Assembly: GCA_017402995.1 (NCBI GenBank)
Contig: JAFQOV010000025.1
Location: 62,001-126,000 of the forward strand
Direction: 5' to 3'
Length of the DNA stretch: 64,000 nucleotides
DNA from: Candidatus Gastranaerophilales bacterium
Lineage (GTDB): Bacteria; Cyanobacteriota; Vampirovibrionia; Gastranaerophilales; Gastranaerophilaceae
Both the position numbers and the translations under genes were made by a program. This document shows, piece by piece, positions 35,673-44,287 of this stretch. The notes beneath the pieces are model-generated. The model saw only the letters and a list, made by a program, of their open reading frames with translations, was not told the origin of the DNA and made no database searches. Position 1 is the first letter of the stretch; each line of letters starts with the position of its first letter.

Positions 35673-35745
35673 CGCGCCCTGAAGGACTCGAACCCTCGAC
35701 ATCCGGTTTTGGAGACCGACGTTCTACCAACTGAACTAAGGACGC
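35673..35745 (-). tRNA. tRNA-Trp(CCA)
   Basis: A 73-nt tRNA on the minus strand. GCGTCCT pairs with AGGGCGC (one T-G) with discriminator G. The anticodon stem-loop TCGGT-CTCCAAA-ACCGG gives anticodon CCA, and the T arm contains GTTCGAG. CCA is not encoded. Its place between rpmG and secE is the common bacterial arrangement. Confidence 0.96.
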
Positions 35746-35783
35746 AAATTTAATATTAAATTTTCAATTGTACAAATCGTTTT

Positions 35784-35859
35784 GCTCCTGTGGGTATTTC
35801 GGCTTTGTTCAGCTAAGTCGCCTCACAGCCTCAATTATCCTACGTCGCAATCGTACAGC
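35784..35859 (-). repeat. Modular intergenic repeat, copy D
   Basis: A 76-bp copy between rpmG and tRNA-Trp, almost identical to copy A; the differences are mainly TTCAGC for TTCGGC, CACAGC for CGCAAC, and CAATCGTACAGC for the last dozen bases. Confidence 0.8.
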
Positions 35860-35905
35860 TCCAGCGCTTTGCTCGACGCAAATCGCTTGGGAGCCTCAGC
35901 TACCG

Positions 35906-36073
35906 CTATTTTGTTTCTTTGTGGTTAGTATGTTTTTTACAAGTTGGACAATATTTTTTAAGTTCCATTCTTTCTTTGTGAACTTTTTTGTTTTTAGTTG
36001 TAGTGTAATTTCTTTCTTTGCAATCTTCGCAAGCAAGAACTACCATTTTGTCTAATTTACCTTTAATTCCCAT
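35906..36073 (-). CDS. rpmG: Ribosomal protein L33
   Basis: A 55-aa zinc-binding L33 (C+ form) with CEDC and CPTC pairs and the highly conserved [20 protein letters not shown] ending [11 protein letters not shown] 36073 has GAAAGG about 9 nt upstream and gives the normal family length; the longer open frame to 36133 overlaps a possible short ORF. It heads the cluster rpmG-tRNA-Trp-secE-nusG-rplK-rplA. Confidence 0.95.
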   Translation of the reverse strand: MGIKGKLDKMVVLACEDCKERNYTTTKNKKVHKERMELKKYCPTCKKHTNHKETK

Positions 36074-36074
36074 T

Positions 36075-36161
36075 TTATCTGCCTTTCTTGGGGTTAAAAA
36101 TCTTATTTCTTTCCTTATTAAGAGAATGTCCACGACATTTGGGACATTCTTTTAAATTCAT
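36075..36161 (-). CDS. Possible 28-aa CxxC peptide upstream of rpmG
   Basis: A short frame encodes [20 protein letters not shown] plus eight basic-rich residues and stops 1 nt before the rpmG ATG. It has a CPKC pair and a His, a zinc-knuckle-like pattern. It has no Shine-Dalgarno, but TATAAT-like bases directly precede the ATG. The same DNA can form a GAATGTCC/GGACATTC hairpin, so the sequence may instead be a leader structure. Confidence 0.25.
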   Translation of the reverse strand: MNLKECPKCRGHSLNKERNKIFNPKKGR

Positions 36162-36234
36162 TATAAATATATTCTATCAAGAACATATTTTTTTACAAAT
36201 ATTAATTTTTATATAATTTACAGTTTCTTAACAA

Positions 36235-37323
36235 TTACATTTCGTTTTCGTAATATGCCATGCCCATAGAACGAGCAAATTCTTCAGGACGTTGTGATTT
36301 CAAAATTGCATCTTTAACGTCAACTTTTTTCTGTTTAACAAGTTCTTTCAAGCACATATCAAGTGTTTGCATACCCATTCCGACACCTGTTTGAATTGCA
36401 GAATAAATTTGTGCTGTTTTTTGTTCACGAATCAAGTTTGCAATCGCTGGATTAACAAGCATGATTTCTTGGGCTAGTTGACGACCTTTTTTAATGCCAT
36501 TTTCTTGCAATTTTGGCAATAAACATTGAGAAAATACTGCAACTAATGAAATTGAAAGTTGAAGTCTGATTTGTTGTTGTTGCGCTTCTGGGAAAATATC
36601 AACAATACGGTCAATTGTTTGAGAAGCAGATGAGGTGTGCAATGTACCTAAAACTAAGTGACCAGTTTCAGCAGCTGTCAGCGCCAAGCGAGTGGTTTCC
36701 AAGTCACGCATTTCACCAACCAAGATAACATCTGGGTCTTCACGAAGAGCTGAGCGAAGCGCATTTGCAACAGATTTTGTATCTTGTCCCAATTCACGTT
36801 GGTGAATAATACATTTTTTATTTTGATGAATAAATTCAATAGGGTCTTCAATCGTAATAATATGTTCAGAACGAGATGAGTTAATATAGTCAATCATTGC
36901 AGCTAATGTTGTAGATTTACCAGAACCTGTTGGACCAGTAACCAAAACAAGCCCTCTTGGTCTTTGTGCAACTTTTTTCATAACCTCTGGCAAGCCTAAA
37001 TCATCAAAATTTGGAGGAGTTGAATTAATCGCACGAAAAGCCGCAGCATATGAACCTTTATCACGATAAATATTTACCCTGAAACGACCAACGCCGTGCA
37101 ACCCATAACCAAAGTCTAATTCCCAATTTTGTTCAAGTTCACGTCTTTGTTCGTTTGACAAAATAGGGAAAATAATTGTTTCAACGTCATCTGACGATAA
37201 AACAGGCAAATTTGTTCTGAATAATTTACCGTCTATTCTAAGTACTGGTGGTAAACCAGCGGAAATATGAATATCGCTTGCATTTTTTGATATAGCTAAT
37301 TCTAAAACTTCTTCGATTAACAT
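36235..37323 (-). CDS. pilT: Type IV pilus retraction ATPase PilT
   Basis: A 362-aa secretion-type ATPase that depolymerises pili. It has an N-terminal PAS-like region (ASDIHISAGLPPVLRIDGKL), Walker A GPTGSGKSTTLAA, the Asp box GEMRDLETTRLALTAAETGH with Walker B, and the HTSSASQTIDRIVDIFP His box. The AIRNLIRE-like segment near residue 290 (AIANLIREQKTAQI) is the PilT signature that drives retraction, which supports PilT over PilB. GGAG precedes the ATG. It is monocistronic here. Confidence 0.95.
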   Translation of the reverse strand: MLIEEVLELAISKNASDIHISAGLPPVLRIDGKLFRTNLPVLSSDDVETIIFPILSNEQRRELEQNWELDFGYGLHGVGRFRVNIYRDKGSYAAAFRAINSTPPNFDDLGLPEVMKKVAQRPRGLVLVTGPTGSGKSTTLAAMIDYINSSRSEHIITIEDPIEFIHQNKKCIIHQRELGQDTKSVANALRSALREDPDVILVGEMRDLETTRLALTAAETGHLVLGTLHTSSASQTIDRIVDIFPEAQQQQIRLQLSISLVAVFSQCLLPKLQENGIKKGRQLAQEIMLVNPAIANLIREQKTAQIYSAIQTGVGMGMQTLDMCLKELVKQKKVDVKDAILKSQRPEEFARSMGMAYYENEM

Positions 37324-37416
37324 CTACAATAACTCCATCATTAATTTACATAAGATAGCATACTACATTTTTAGATGTTTGATAATCAACAATTTAAACT
37401 ATTTTCAAGAAAATAT

Positions 37417-37445
37417 TGTAAATATTTTGAAAATTAGGGTATAAT
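37417..37445 (+). promoter_or_regulatory. Promoter of the GGDEF/HD-GYP gene, possibly leaderless
   Basis: TTGTAA (37417-37422), a 17-bp spacer and TATAAT (37440-37445). The ATG is at 37453, 7 nt after the -10 box, and the only AGGG lies inside the promoter, so the transcript may start at the ATG. Confidence 0.6.
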
Positions 37446-37452
37446 ACTTTTT

Positions 37453-39369
37453 ATGGGAATATTAGATTGGATAACGCAGTCAGCGCAAAAACTCAAAGAC
37501 GTTGAAAGCCAAATACACGCTGATTCGCAAGATGCTTACGAAGTTTATCAGAGAAATATTGTTTTAGAGCGCGAAATTGCTCAAAGAACAGAGGAATTGC
37601 GCCTTGCCAATCAAACCCTTTTAACTCTTGAACAAGTTTGGGACATGATGAACTCATCTCGCCCACTGTCAAGCGTTTTAGAAACAATTGTTTCAAGCTT
37701 ATACGGCGAATTTGGTTATATTTATAGCTTTATTGCTCAAAAAGAATATGACGCAAAACACCCAACATATGCTCTTAAAACATATCTTGAAAACGAATTT
37801 TCAACTGATATGTCAAATTTAATTAATGAAAGCATTTTTGATTTTAAATTACACCCGCAAAAAGACGGGCTTATTGAACAAGCAATTGCGAAAAAAGAAG
37901 TAACATATTATATCAGCCTAAAAAGTTTTATCGAAGATAACTTAGAAGGGATTGATACAGAACGTTTAAGCGACTTTAGCGCAAAATTTGATATTAAAAC
38001 AATTATCATTTTGCCAATTACAGTCCAAAATCAATTCAGTGGTTTTCTTTCAGTATTTTCACCAAGAAAAGAGCTAAAAGAAGATGAATTAAGCTTTTTA
38101 AACTTGTTCACAAGACAAATAGAGCTTGCAATTACAATTGCAAACTTGTTTGAAACTGTTAAAAAACAAGCTGTTACAGACCATTTAACAAATCTTTTCA
38201 ACAGAAGATTTTTTGAAGACGCACTTCACCGCGAGGCAACTCGTTCTTTGCGTACAAAACAACCTTTCTGTTTGATTGGCGTTGACCTTGACCACTTGAA
38301 GCAAATCAACGACACATATGGTCACTCAATGGGCGATAAAGCTATTGCACAAATTGCCCAAGCAATCACAAAAAACTCTAGAAGTGTTGATATCCCAGCG
38401 CGTTTTGGCGGCGAAGAATTTTTCATAATCTTACCTGGAATTGACGCAAAAGGCGGCATGATTGCAGCAGAACGTTTAAGAAGCTTCATTGAACAATCAG
38501 AAATCGAAGGGCTCGAAAAAGGAATTACAGCCTCACTCGGCGTATCAAGCTTTATTGAACAAACAACAAATATAGATGAACTTTTTGAAATGTGCGACAA
38601 GGCAATGTATTTATCTAAACAAAATGGCAGAAACCAAGTCACACTTGCAGATACAGAAAAAATCACATCTTGGCAAGATATTGCAATTGATGCCTTTGTT
38701 GATATCTTAACTCAACATAGAATCCCATTTAGCAAAACACTTGCTGCAGATTTAATTGAAAAATTACAATTAAAACAACAAGATTCAACAGGAACATCAA
38801 CCCAAGAAACGCTATATAGCATTGTTGATTCAATTTCAAAATCATATTTCCCATTGTATCCTGATGGAAGTACAAAAAACAAAGTTCAACTTGCAACTTT
38901 AATTGCAAAAAGATTAAACCTTCCAAAAGGCGAAATAGACAAATTAAAAATTGCAACCTTGTTATATGACATTGGCAACACCTTAATGCCAAAAGACTTA
39001 TTAAAAAAAGCTGCGCCATTAAATAAAAAAGAAAAAAGCAAAATCGAAAAACACCCAATCATTGGCGCTCAAGAAATCTTAAAACCAATCTCATCTGTTG
39101 CAAATATTATCCCAATCATTGAACACCACCATGAAAATTGGGACGGAACGGGATATCCAAACAACAAAAAAGGCGAAGAAATTCCAATCACAGCACAAAT
39201 TATTTTAATCGTGGATAGTTATTTTGCAATGATTTCATATCGTCCATACAGAAAAGCATATACTGTTGATGAGGCGATTGAAGAAATCAAAGCAAATGCA
39301 AACAAAAAATATTCTCCTGAAGTCACAGAAGCATTCTCATATGCGATTGATGAATTCAAGAAATTATAA
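37453..39369 (+). CDS. GAF-GGDEF-HD-GYP hybrid c-di-GMP protein
   Basis: A 638-aa cytosolic protein. It has an N-terminal coiled-coil-like region to about residue 60, a GAF-like sensor (about 65-235), a GGDEF domain (about 240-400) with intact RFGGEEFFIILPG, and an HD-GYP-type domain (about 475-630). In the last domain the HHE-DGxGYP part is intact (HHHENWDGTGYP, residues 558-569), but the HD dyad reads Y505-D506 and the following conserved Lys is Asn (DIGN). So c-di-GMP synthesis is likely, whereas hydrolysis is doubtful; the HD-GYP domain may only bind ligand or partners. It is followed 22 bp later by fliI. Confidence 0.88.
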   Translation: MGILDWITQSAQKLKDVESQIHADSQDAYEVYQRNIVLEREIAQRTEELRLANQTLLTLEQVWDMMNSSRPLSSVLETIVSSLYGEFGYIYSFIAQKEYDAKHPTYALKTYLENEFSTDMSNLINESIFDFKLHPQKDGLIEQAIAKKEVTYYISLKSFIEDNLEGIDTERLSDFSAKFDIKTIIILPITVQNQFSGFLSVFSPRKELKEDELSFLNLFTRQIELAITIANLFETVKKQAVTDHLTNLFNRRFFEDALHREATRSLRTKQPFCLIGVDLDHLKQINDTYGHSMGDKAIAQIAQAITKNSRSVDIPARFGGEEFFIILPGIDAKGGMIAAERLRSFIEQSEIEGLEKGITASLGVSSFIEQTTNIDELFEMCDKAMYLSKQNGRNQVTLADTEKITSWQDIAIDAFVDILTQHRIPFSKTLAADLIEKLQLKQQDSTGTSTQETLYSIVDSISKSYFPLYPDGSTKNKVQLATLIAKRLNLPKGEIDKLKIATLLYDIGNTLMPKDLLKKAAPLNKKEKSKIEKHPIIGAQEILKPISSVANIIPIIEHHHENWDGTGYPNNKKGEEIPITAQIILIVDSYFAMISYRPYRKAYTVDEAIEEIKANANKKYSPEVTEAFSYAIDEFKKL

Positions 39370-39375
39370 TTTAGA

Positions 39376-39384
39376 TGGTATAAT
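39376..39384 (+). promoter_or_regulatory. Extended -10 promoter element before fliI
   Basis: TGGTATAAT is an extended -10 element, with no good -35 box upstream. The fliI ATG follows 7 nt later at 39392, again compatible with a leaderless transcript. Confidence 0.5.
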
Positions 39385-39391
39385 ATTTTAA

Positions 39392-40738
39392 ATGAACGAG
39401 AATATAGAATATAAAATTCAACAAATGAAACAAAAGGCATATTCAACCATCGAAAATGCCAGCTTATATAAGTACAAAGGCGTCGTTTCAAAGCTTTTGG
39501 GCTTAACTGTTGAGGTTAAATTACCAGGGTTAAAAATTGGCGACTTATGCTATATTCAAACACATACCGGAGAGCGCAAAGCAGCAGAAGTCCAAGCTTT
39601 CAAGGGTGATGTTGCGCAACTTTTGCTTTTATATGATGGCGAAGGAATTGGACAAGGTTCACTAGTTGAAACAACAGGCGGACCAATTTTGTTCCCTGTT
39701 GGAGATTTTTTACTTGGCAGATTGGTTAACCCTTTAGGTGAACCAATGGATTCAAGACCGTTGGATTTGACAAATGCTAAATATATGAACATCAACGGCA
39801 CAATTCCAGACGCTTTCCATAGACCAATCATCACAGAGCAAATGTCCACAGGGGTTCGCGTCATTGACGGACTTTTAACCATGGGAACAGGGCAACGTAT
39901 GGGGCTTTTTGCAGGTTCTGGGGTTGGTAAATCAACACTTTTGGGTATGATTGCAAGAAACTCTGACGCTGATGTCAACGTAGTTGCACTGATTGGTGAA
40001 CGTGGTCGTGAAGTAAAAGAATTTATTGTTGACGCACTTAAAGAAGAAGGTATGAAAAAATCTGTTCTTGTTTGCGCAACAGGTGACCAACCTCCTCTAA
40101 TCAGAATGAAGTGTTTGCTTGCTGCAACAACAGTTTGTGAATATTTTAGAGATCAAGGCAAAAAAGTATTTTTAATGACAGACACAGTAACACGTTGCGC
40201 AATGGCGGGGCGTGAAGTTGGCTTGTCATTGGGCGAACCACCAACAATGAAAGGTTATCCACCATCAATTTTCTCTTGGCTTCAAAGAGCGCTTGAGCGC
40301 ACAGGAAACTCCGAAAAAGGTTCTATTACAGCGCTATACACAGTATTGATGGAAGGTGATGATATCACAGACCCAATCGTTGACATTGTCCGTGGTATTG
40401 TAGACGGTCATATTTTCTTATCAAGAAAAGTGGCAGAACAAAACCATTACCCTGCAATCGATTCTCTTGGTTCTATTTCAAGGCTGATGAGCGCTATTGC
40501 TGACCCTGAACACAAAGAAGCAGCTGGTAAAATGAGAAATTTACTAGCGCTATACAGGGAAAACAAAGACTTGATTGATGTTGGTATGTATCAAATGGGG
40601 TCAAATCCAAAACTTGACATTGCAATCGAATTAATGCCACAAATTAACGCATTTTTACAACAAAGAACAACGGATATCGTCTCAATGGATACAACAATTA
40701 ACACATTAAAAGACATGATGAGAGGTGTCGAGCTTTAA
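39392..40738 (+). CDS. fliI: Flagellar/type III export ATPase FliI
   Basis: A 448-aa F1-beta-like ATPase. It has Walker A GLFAGSGVGKSTLLGMIA, GERGREVKEFI, Walker B-type VFLMTDTVTRCAMAGREVGL, GEPPTMKGYPPSIFSWLQR and the C-terminal LAIYREN-like ALYRENKDLIDVG. These features separate FliI/type III export ATPases from ATP synthase subunits. FliI feeds flagellar export in complex with FliH; fliH is not adjacent. A virulence-type export ATPase cannot be fully excluded, but fliN at 47443-47739 favours flagella. The 3' end overlaps the opposite-strand kinase gene by 4 bp. Confidence 0.92.
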   Translation: MNENIEYKIQQMKQKAYSTIENASLYKYKGVVSKLLGLTVEVKLPGLKIGDLCYIQTHTGERKAAEVQAFKGDVAQLLLLYDGEGIGQGSLVETTGGPILFPVGDFLLGRLVNPLGEPMDSRPLDLTNAKYMNINGTIPDAFHRPIITEQMSTGVRVIDGLLTMGTGQRMGLFAGSGVGKSTLLGMIARNSDADVNVVALIGERGREVKEFIVDALKEEGMKKSVLVCATGDQPPLIRMKCLLAATTVCEYFRDQGKKVFLMTDTVTRCAMAGREVGLSLGEPPTMKGYPPSIFSWLQRALERTGNSEKGSITALYTVLMEGDDITDPIVDIVRGIVDGHIFLSRKVAEQNHYPAIDSLGSISRLMSAIADPEHKEAAGKMRNLLALYRENKDLIDVGMYQMGSNPKLDIAIELMPQINAFLQQRTTDIVSMDTTINTLKDMMRGVEL

Positions 40739-41361
40739 TTGATTTTGTTTGGAATTTTTAATTCAACAATTACTTTTTCTTTTGTTTTTGTAAATTTAAT
40801 GTCTGTTTTAATTGCTTTTGCAAGCTTTTGACAAAAATCTAATCCCAAAGAAAATCCGCTTTTTTGTGCTGAATATAAATTTTCAAAAATTATCAAAACA
40901 CCGTTTTGCTTTTTAACCATTTCAATATATGCGTTTTGATTTTCACTTGCATGAAAAGCAATGTTTGAAATAATATTTCCAATTATGCTAGACAAAAATA
41001 TTTCAATAGAATTAACGCAATATTCCTGATTTTCATAGACAAAATCTATGCAAATATTTTTTTCAATCAAAATTTGCTTACAATTTTCAATTTTTTGATT
41101 AATTATTTTTTTAATATCACAAAGCGAATTATTATTTTCGAATTTACCTAATTTAAAACTGTAATTTACCAAAAAATTTTCAATATATTCTATTGTATCT
41201 ATTATTGTTTTAAAAATTTCTTTGTTTAATTCGTTATCTAATCTATTTTGCAAACCGATTTTAATGCTATACAAAGGACTTTTGATATCATGCAAAATAT
41301 TTGCGATTACTTTTTCATTTTCGCTAATAATCAAAGTTGTCTTGTCTACTGTTTTTTCCAT
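40735..41361 (-). CDS. Minimal cytosolic histidine kinase-like protein
   Basis: A 208-aa protein with a HisKA-like H box (H24 in HDIKSPLYSIK), an N box (IGNIISNIAFHAS) and a truncated ATPase domain ending near SGFSLGLDFCQKLAKA, which matches the G2 region. I see no clear DxGxG (G1) motif; the expected place reads VLIIFENLYSAQ. It lacks any sensor, membrane or HAMP domain. It may be a signalling ATPase, an Spo0B-like phosphotransferase or a regulator of other kinases. No response regulator is next to it. It converges on fliI. Confidence 0.7.
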   Translation of the reverse strand: MEKTVDKTTLIISENEKVIANILHDIKSPLYSIKIGLQNRLDNELNKEIFKTIIDTIEYIENFLVNYSFKLGKFENNNSLCDIKKIINQKIENCKQILIEKNICIDFVYENQEYCVNSIEIFLSSIIGNIISNIAFHASENQNAYIEMVKKQNGVLIIFENLYSAQKSGFSLGLDFCQKLAKAIKTDIKFTKTKEKVIVELKIPNKIN

Positions 41362-41423
41362 AGTTTAAAATTAGCTTTCTATAAGAAAAAAATAAATTAC
41401 CAACTCGGGTTATTTTTAAACCT

Positions 41424-41451
41424 TTGCGCAAAATTTTTTTTCATATACAAT
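41424..41451 (+). promoter_or_regulatory. Promoter of pgi
   Basis: TTGCGC (41424-41429), a 16-bp spacer and TACAAT (41446-41451). A leader of about 17 nt with GAGGGTGA precedes the ATG. Confidence 0.5.
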
Positions 41452-41475
41452 GAAAAATATCAAAGAGGGTGACAA

Positions 41476-42858
41476 ATGATTAAATTTGACTATAAAAACG
41501 TCACAGACGAGGTTATTGGCGCTGAAGGATTAAACTTGTGCCATGCTTTTGACGTGTGGTCAGATAAAATTCAAGAAATTATCACCAACTTAAATATGAA
41601 AAAAGACAAGCCTGGCGCTTGGCTTCAATGGATGAATTTAGGATATAACGAAGAAACTGTTTGGTATGTTAAAGAATTTGCCGCAATGGTAGAAGGCAGA
41701 TTTGATAACGTTTTAGTTCTTGGTATTGGCGGTTCGGCGCTTGGCGCAAAAGCTTTATCTGAAGCGCTTTTAAAACCATATTGGAATTTCTTAGACAAAG
41801 AACAAAGAGAAAACTTACCAAGAATTTTCTTTTTAGATAATATCGACCCAGACGAAATCGACGCCCTTTTAAATATTTTAGATTTAAAGAAAACTTTAGT
41901 TAATGTAATCACAAAATCTGGCTCAACCGCTGAAACAATGAGCCAATTTATGGTTCTCAAAGACAAGATGCACGAACTTTTAGGTGATGATTACAGAAAA
42001 AACATTGTCGCTACAACAGATAAACAATCTGGTATTTTAAGACAACTAGCAAACGAAGAAGGCTATAAAACCTTTGTTGTTCCAGATGATGTCGGTGGTC
42101 GTTTTAGCGTATTTTCGGCTGTTGGACTTGTGCCTTTAGCTTTAGTTGGCATTGATATCGACGAAATTATTCGCGGTATTAAAATCATGGATTTAGCTTT
42201 AAAAAATACTGATATCAAAAAAAATATCGCAGCGCAAAATGCCCTAATTCATTATTTAATGGACACTGAAAAAGGCAAATATCTATCTGTTATGATGCCT
42301 TATTCGTCTCGTATGAAATATGTTGCAGATTGGTACACTCAACTTTGGGCAGAGTCATTGGGCAAAGAGTTTGATAGAGAAGGAAACAAAATCAATAATG
42401 GTCCAACTCCAATCAAAGCGCTTGGTGCAACCGACCAACACTCTCAAATTCAACTATACAACGAAGGTAAAAATGACAAGGTAATCACATTTATTCGTCT
42501 CGAAGAATATGATAAAACTGTTGAAATTCCAAATATTTTTGAATATACAGGTGTTAACTATCTTGGTGGAAAATCAATCAATCGCTTAATTAACGCTGAA
42601 GCTGACGCTACAAAAGTTGCATTGTGCGATTTTAAACGTCCAAATTTAACAATAACTTTGCCAAAAATTAATGAATATTATTTAGCTCAACTGTTTTATA
42701 TGTTTGAAATGCAAACAGCTATAATTGGCGAATTATATAACATTGACGCATTTAATCAACCAGGTGTTGAACAAGCCAAAAATTATACCTATGCTTTGAT
42801 GGGCAGATTGGGTTATGAAGAATCTGCACAAGAATTAACTAAAAAATTGAATTCATAA
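41476..42858 (+). CDS. pgi: Glucose-6-phosphate isomerase
   Basis: A 460-aa phosphoglucose isomerase interconverting glucose 6-phosphate and fructose 6-phosphate. Motifs are VLGIGGSALGAKALSEAL, TKSGSTAETMSQFMVL, DVGGRFSVFSAVGLVPLAL, the active-site histidine region ATDQHSQIQLYNEG and a C-terminal Lys-containing stretch. The shorter length is typical of the Firmicutes/cyanobacterial type rather than the 550-aa proteobacterial one. GAGGGTGA is upstream of the ATG; the agmatinase gene follows after 9 bp. Confidence 0.96.
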   Translation: MIKFDYKNVTDEVIGAEGLNLCHAFDVWSDKIQEIITNLNMKKDKPGAWLQWMNLGYNEETVWYVKEFAAMVEGRFDNVLVLGIGGSALGAKALSEALLKPYWNFLDKEQRENLPRIFFLDNIDPDEIDALLNILDLKKTLVNVITKSGSTAETMSQFMVLKDKMHELLGDDYRKNIVATTDKQSGILRQLANEEGYKTFVVPDDVGGRFSVFSAVGLVPLALVGIDIDEIIRGIKIMDLALKNTDIKKNIAAQNALIHYLMDTEKGKYLSVMMPYSSRMKYVADWYTQLWAESLGKEFDREGNKINNGPTPIKALGATDQHSQIQLYNEGKNDKVITFIRLEEYDKTVEIPNIFEYTGVNYLGGKSINRLINAEADATKVALCDFKRPNLTITLPKINEYYLAQLFYMFEMQTAIIGELYNIDAFNQPGVEQAKNYTYALMGRLGYEESAQELTKKLNS

Positions 42859-42867
42859 AGGAAAAAG

Positions 42868-43704
42868 ATGTTAAAAGGTCCATTTTTATCAAAAGATTTT
42901 ATTGGCGCAAATCCTGATTATAATTCATCTAAAATTGTAATGCTTGGAATGCCATATGATTGTACATGTTCAAATCGCGCAGGTACACGCTTTGGCCCAC
43001 AGGCAATGCGTCTTGAAAGCATTGGAATTGAAACATATTCTCCATTTTTTGATATCGAAATGGAAGATACATCTTTTTATGACGCTGGTGACTTGGAATA
43101 TCCTTTTGGAAACGCTCAAAAAGCACTTGATATTACAGAAGAAAACGTTGATTGTATTTATAATGACAATAAAAAACTCCTTGGTATTGGCGGAGAACAT
43201 TTAATTACTCTTGCAAGCGTTAAATCTGTTTTAAAAAAATATGATAACGTTGCTGTTATTCAATTTGACGCTCATACGGATTTAAGAAAACAATACCTTG
43301 GAGAAGAATTAACACACAGCGGAGTGATGTATCAAATCGCTCAATTAATTGGTTATGAAAATATTGCTCAAATTGGCTTAAGAAGTGGCGAAAAAGAAGA
43401 ATTTGACATAGTTAAAAAATATTCAACCCTTAAGACAAAAAAAGAAGAATTGGATAAATTTAAAGACAAAAATATCTTTTTGACCATAGATTTAGACGTC
43501 CTAGACCCAAGTTTGATGAGTGGAGTTGGAACACCAGAGGCTGGCGGTTTAACCTATCTTGAGCTTTTGGATTGGTTAAAACACTTGAAAAACTTTAACA
43601 TCATTGGGGCAGATATTATGGAGCTTGCTCCTGATATTGATATCACAAAAACTTCAACTGCAACGGCTTGCAAGCTTGTTAGAGAAGTTTTAGCACTTCT
43701 TTAA
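42868..43704 (+). CDS. speB: Agmatinase (ureohydrolase family)
   Basis: A 278-aa arginase/agmatinase fold enzyme. All manganese-binding motifs are present: LGIGGEHL, VIQFDAHTDLRKQYLG and LTIDLDVLDPSLMSGVGTPE. The N-terminal TRFGPQAMRLESIGIETYSP is typical of agmatinases, which release urea and putrescine; guanidinobutyrase or another ureohydrolase is possible. AAGG precedes the ATG. It is cotranscribed with pgi. The 3' end overlaps coaE on the other strand by 26 bp. Confidence 0.88.
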   Translation: MLKGPFLSKDFIGANPDYNSSKIVMLGMPYDCTCSNRAGTRFGPQAMRLESIGIETYSPFFDIEMEDTSFYDAGDLEYPFGNAQKALDITEENVDCIYNDNKKLLGIGGEHLITLASVKSVLKKYDNVAVIQFDAHTDLRKQYLGEELTHSGVMYQIAQLIGYENIAQIGLRSGEKEEFDIVKKYSTLKTKKEELDKFKDKNIFLTIDLDVLDPSLMSGVGTPEAGGLTYLELLDWLKHLKNFNIIGADIMELAPDIDITKTSTATACKLVREVLALL

Positions 43705-44227
43705 CTCTTTGCTTTAATTCATCAATTGTAGAATTATTTTGAATTATGATATCGGCAAGATGTTTATTATTTTGTTGCGAATTAATTCTTTTTGATGCTT
43801 CAGTTTCAGCTAAATTATTTCGCTTCATCAAGCGCTCAAGGCGAAGCTTTGGGTCTGCTTCAACAAAAATTGTCTTATCAAAAAATTTGCTAAATCCGCT
43901 CTCAAAAAGCAACGCCCCCGAAACAAAAAGCTTATCTTGGGCTTTATTTTCATCAAAAATTTTAAACATTTCATCTTTAATCATTGGATGGATAATATTT
44001 TCAAGAGTTTTTAACTTATTTTTATCATTGAAAACAATTTTAGATACTTCAGTGCGTTCAAAAGTATCGAACTCAGATTTTAATTTTTGCTTTAAAACTT
44101 CGCTATTTTCAAACAAAGAATGCGTTGTTTTATCAAGGTCAAAAACCTTATACCCGCAATCAGATATAATCTTTTCGACTTGACTTTTGCCAGATGCAAT
44201 ATTACCTGTAATTCCTACTTTTAACAT
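43679..44227 (-). CDS. coaE: Dephospho-CoA kinase
   Basis: A 182-aa P-loop kinase for the last step of coenzyme A synthesis. It has GITGNIASGKSQVEKII (Walker A), FDLDKTTHSLF, VFNDKNKLKTLENIIHPMI, LFESGFSKFFDKTIFVEA and RLMKRNNLAETEASKRINSQ. The last 26 bp overlap the convergent agmatinase gene. The promoter region is shared with the divergent Bax inhibitor-1 gene, where near-palindromic TATAAT-like boxes lie on both strands. Confidence 0.94.
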   Translation of the reverse strand: MLKVGITGNIASGKSQVEKIISDCGYKVFDLDKTTHSLFENSEVLKQKLKSEFDTFERTEVSKIVFNDKNKLKTLENIIHPMIKDEMFKIFDENKAQDKLFVSGALLFESGFSKFFDKTIFVEADPKLRLERLMKRNNLAETEASKRINSQQNNKHLADIIIQNNSTIDELKQRVKEVLKLL

Positions 44228-44287
44228 AACTTTATTTTAACTTAAAATTATAGTATAATTCAATTGATATTTTACGAGGAGATTATT

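Noticed and set aside
44264-44287. An upstream TTG start for the Bax inhibitor-1 gene
   Set aside because: ATG 44288 has GAGGAG at the right distance and matches the family N-terminus; the TTG would sit upstream of that ribosome site.
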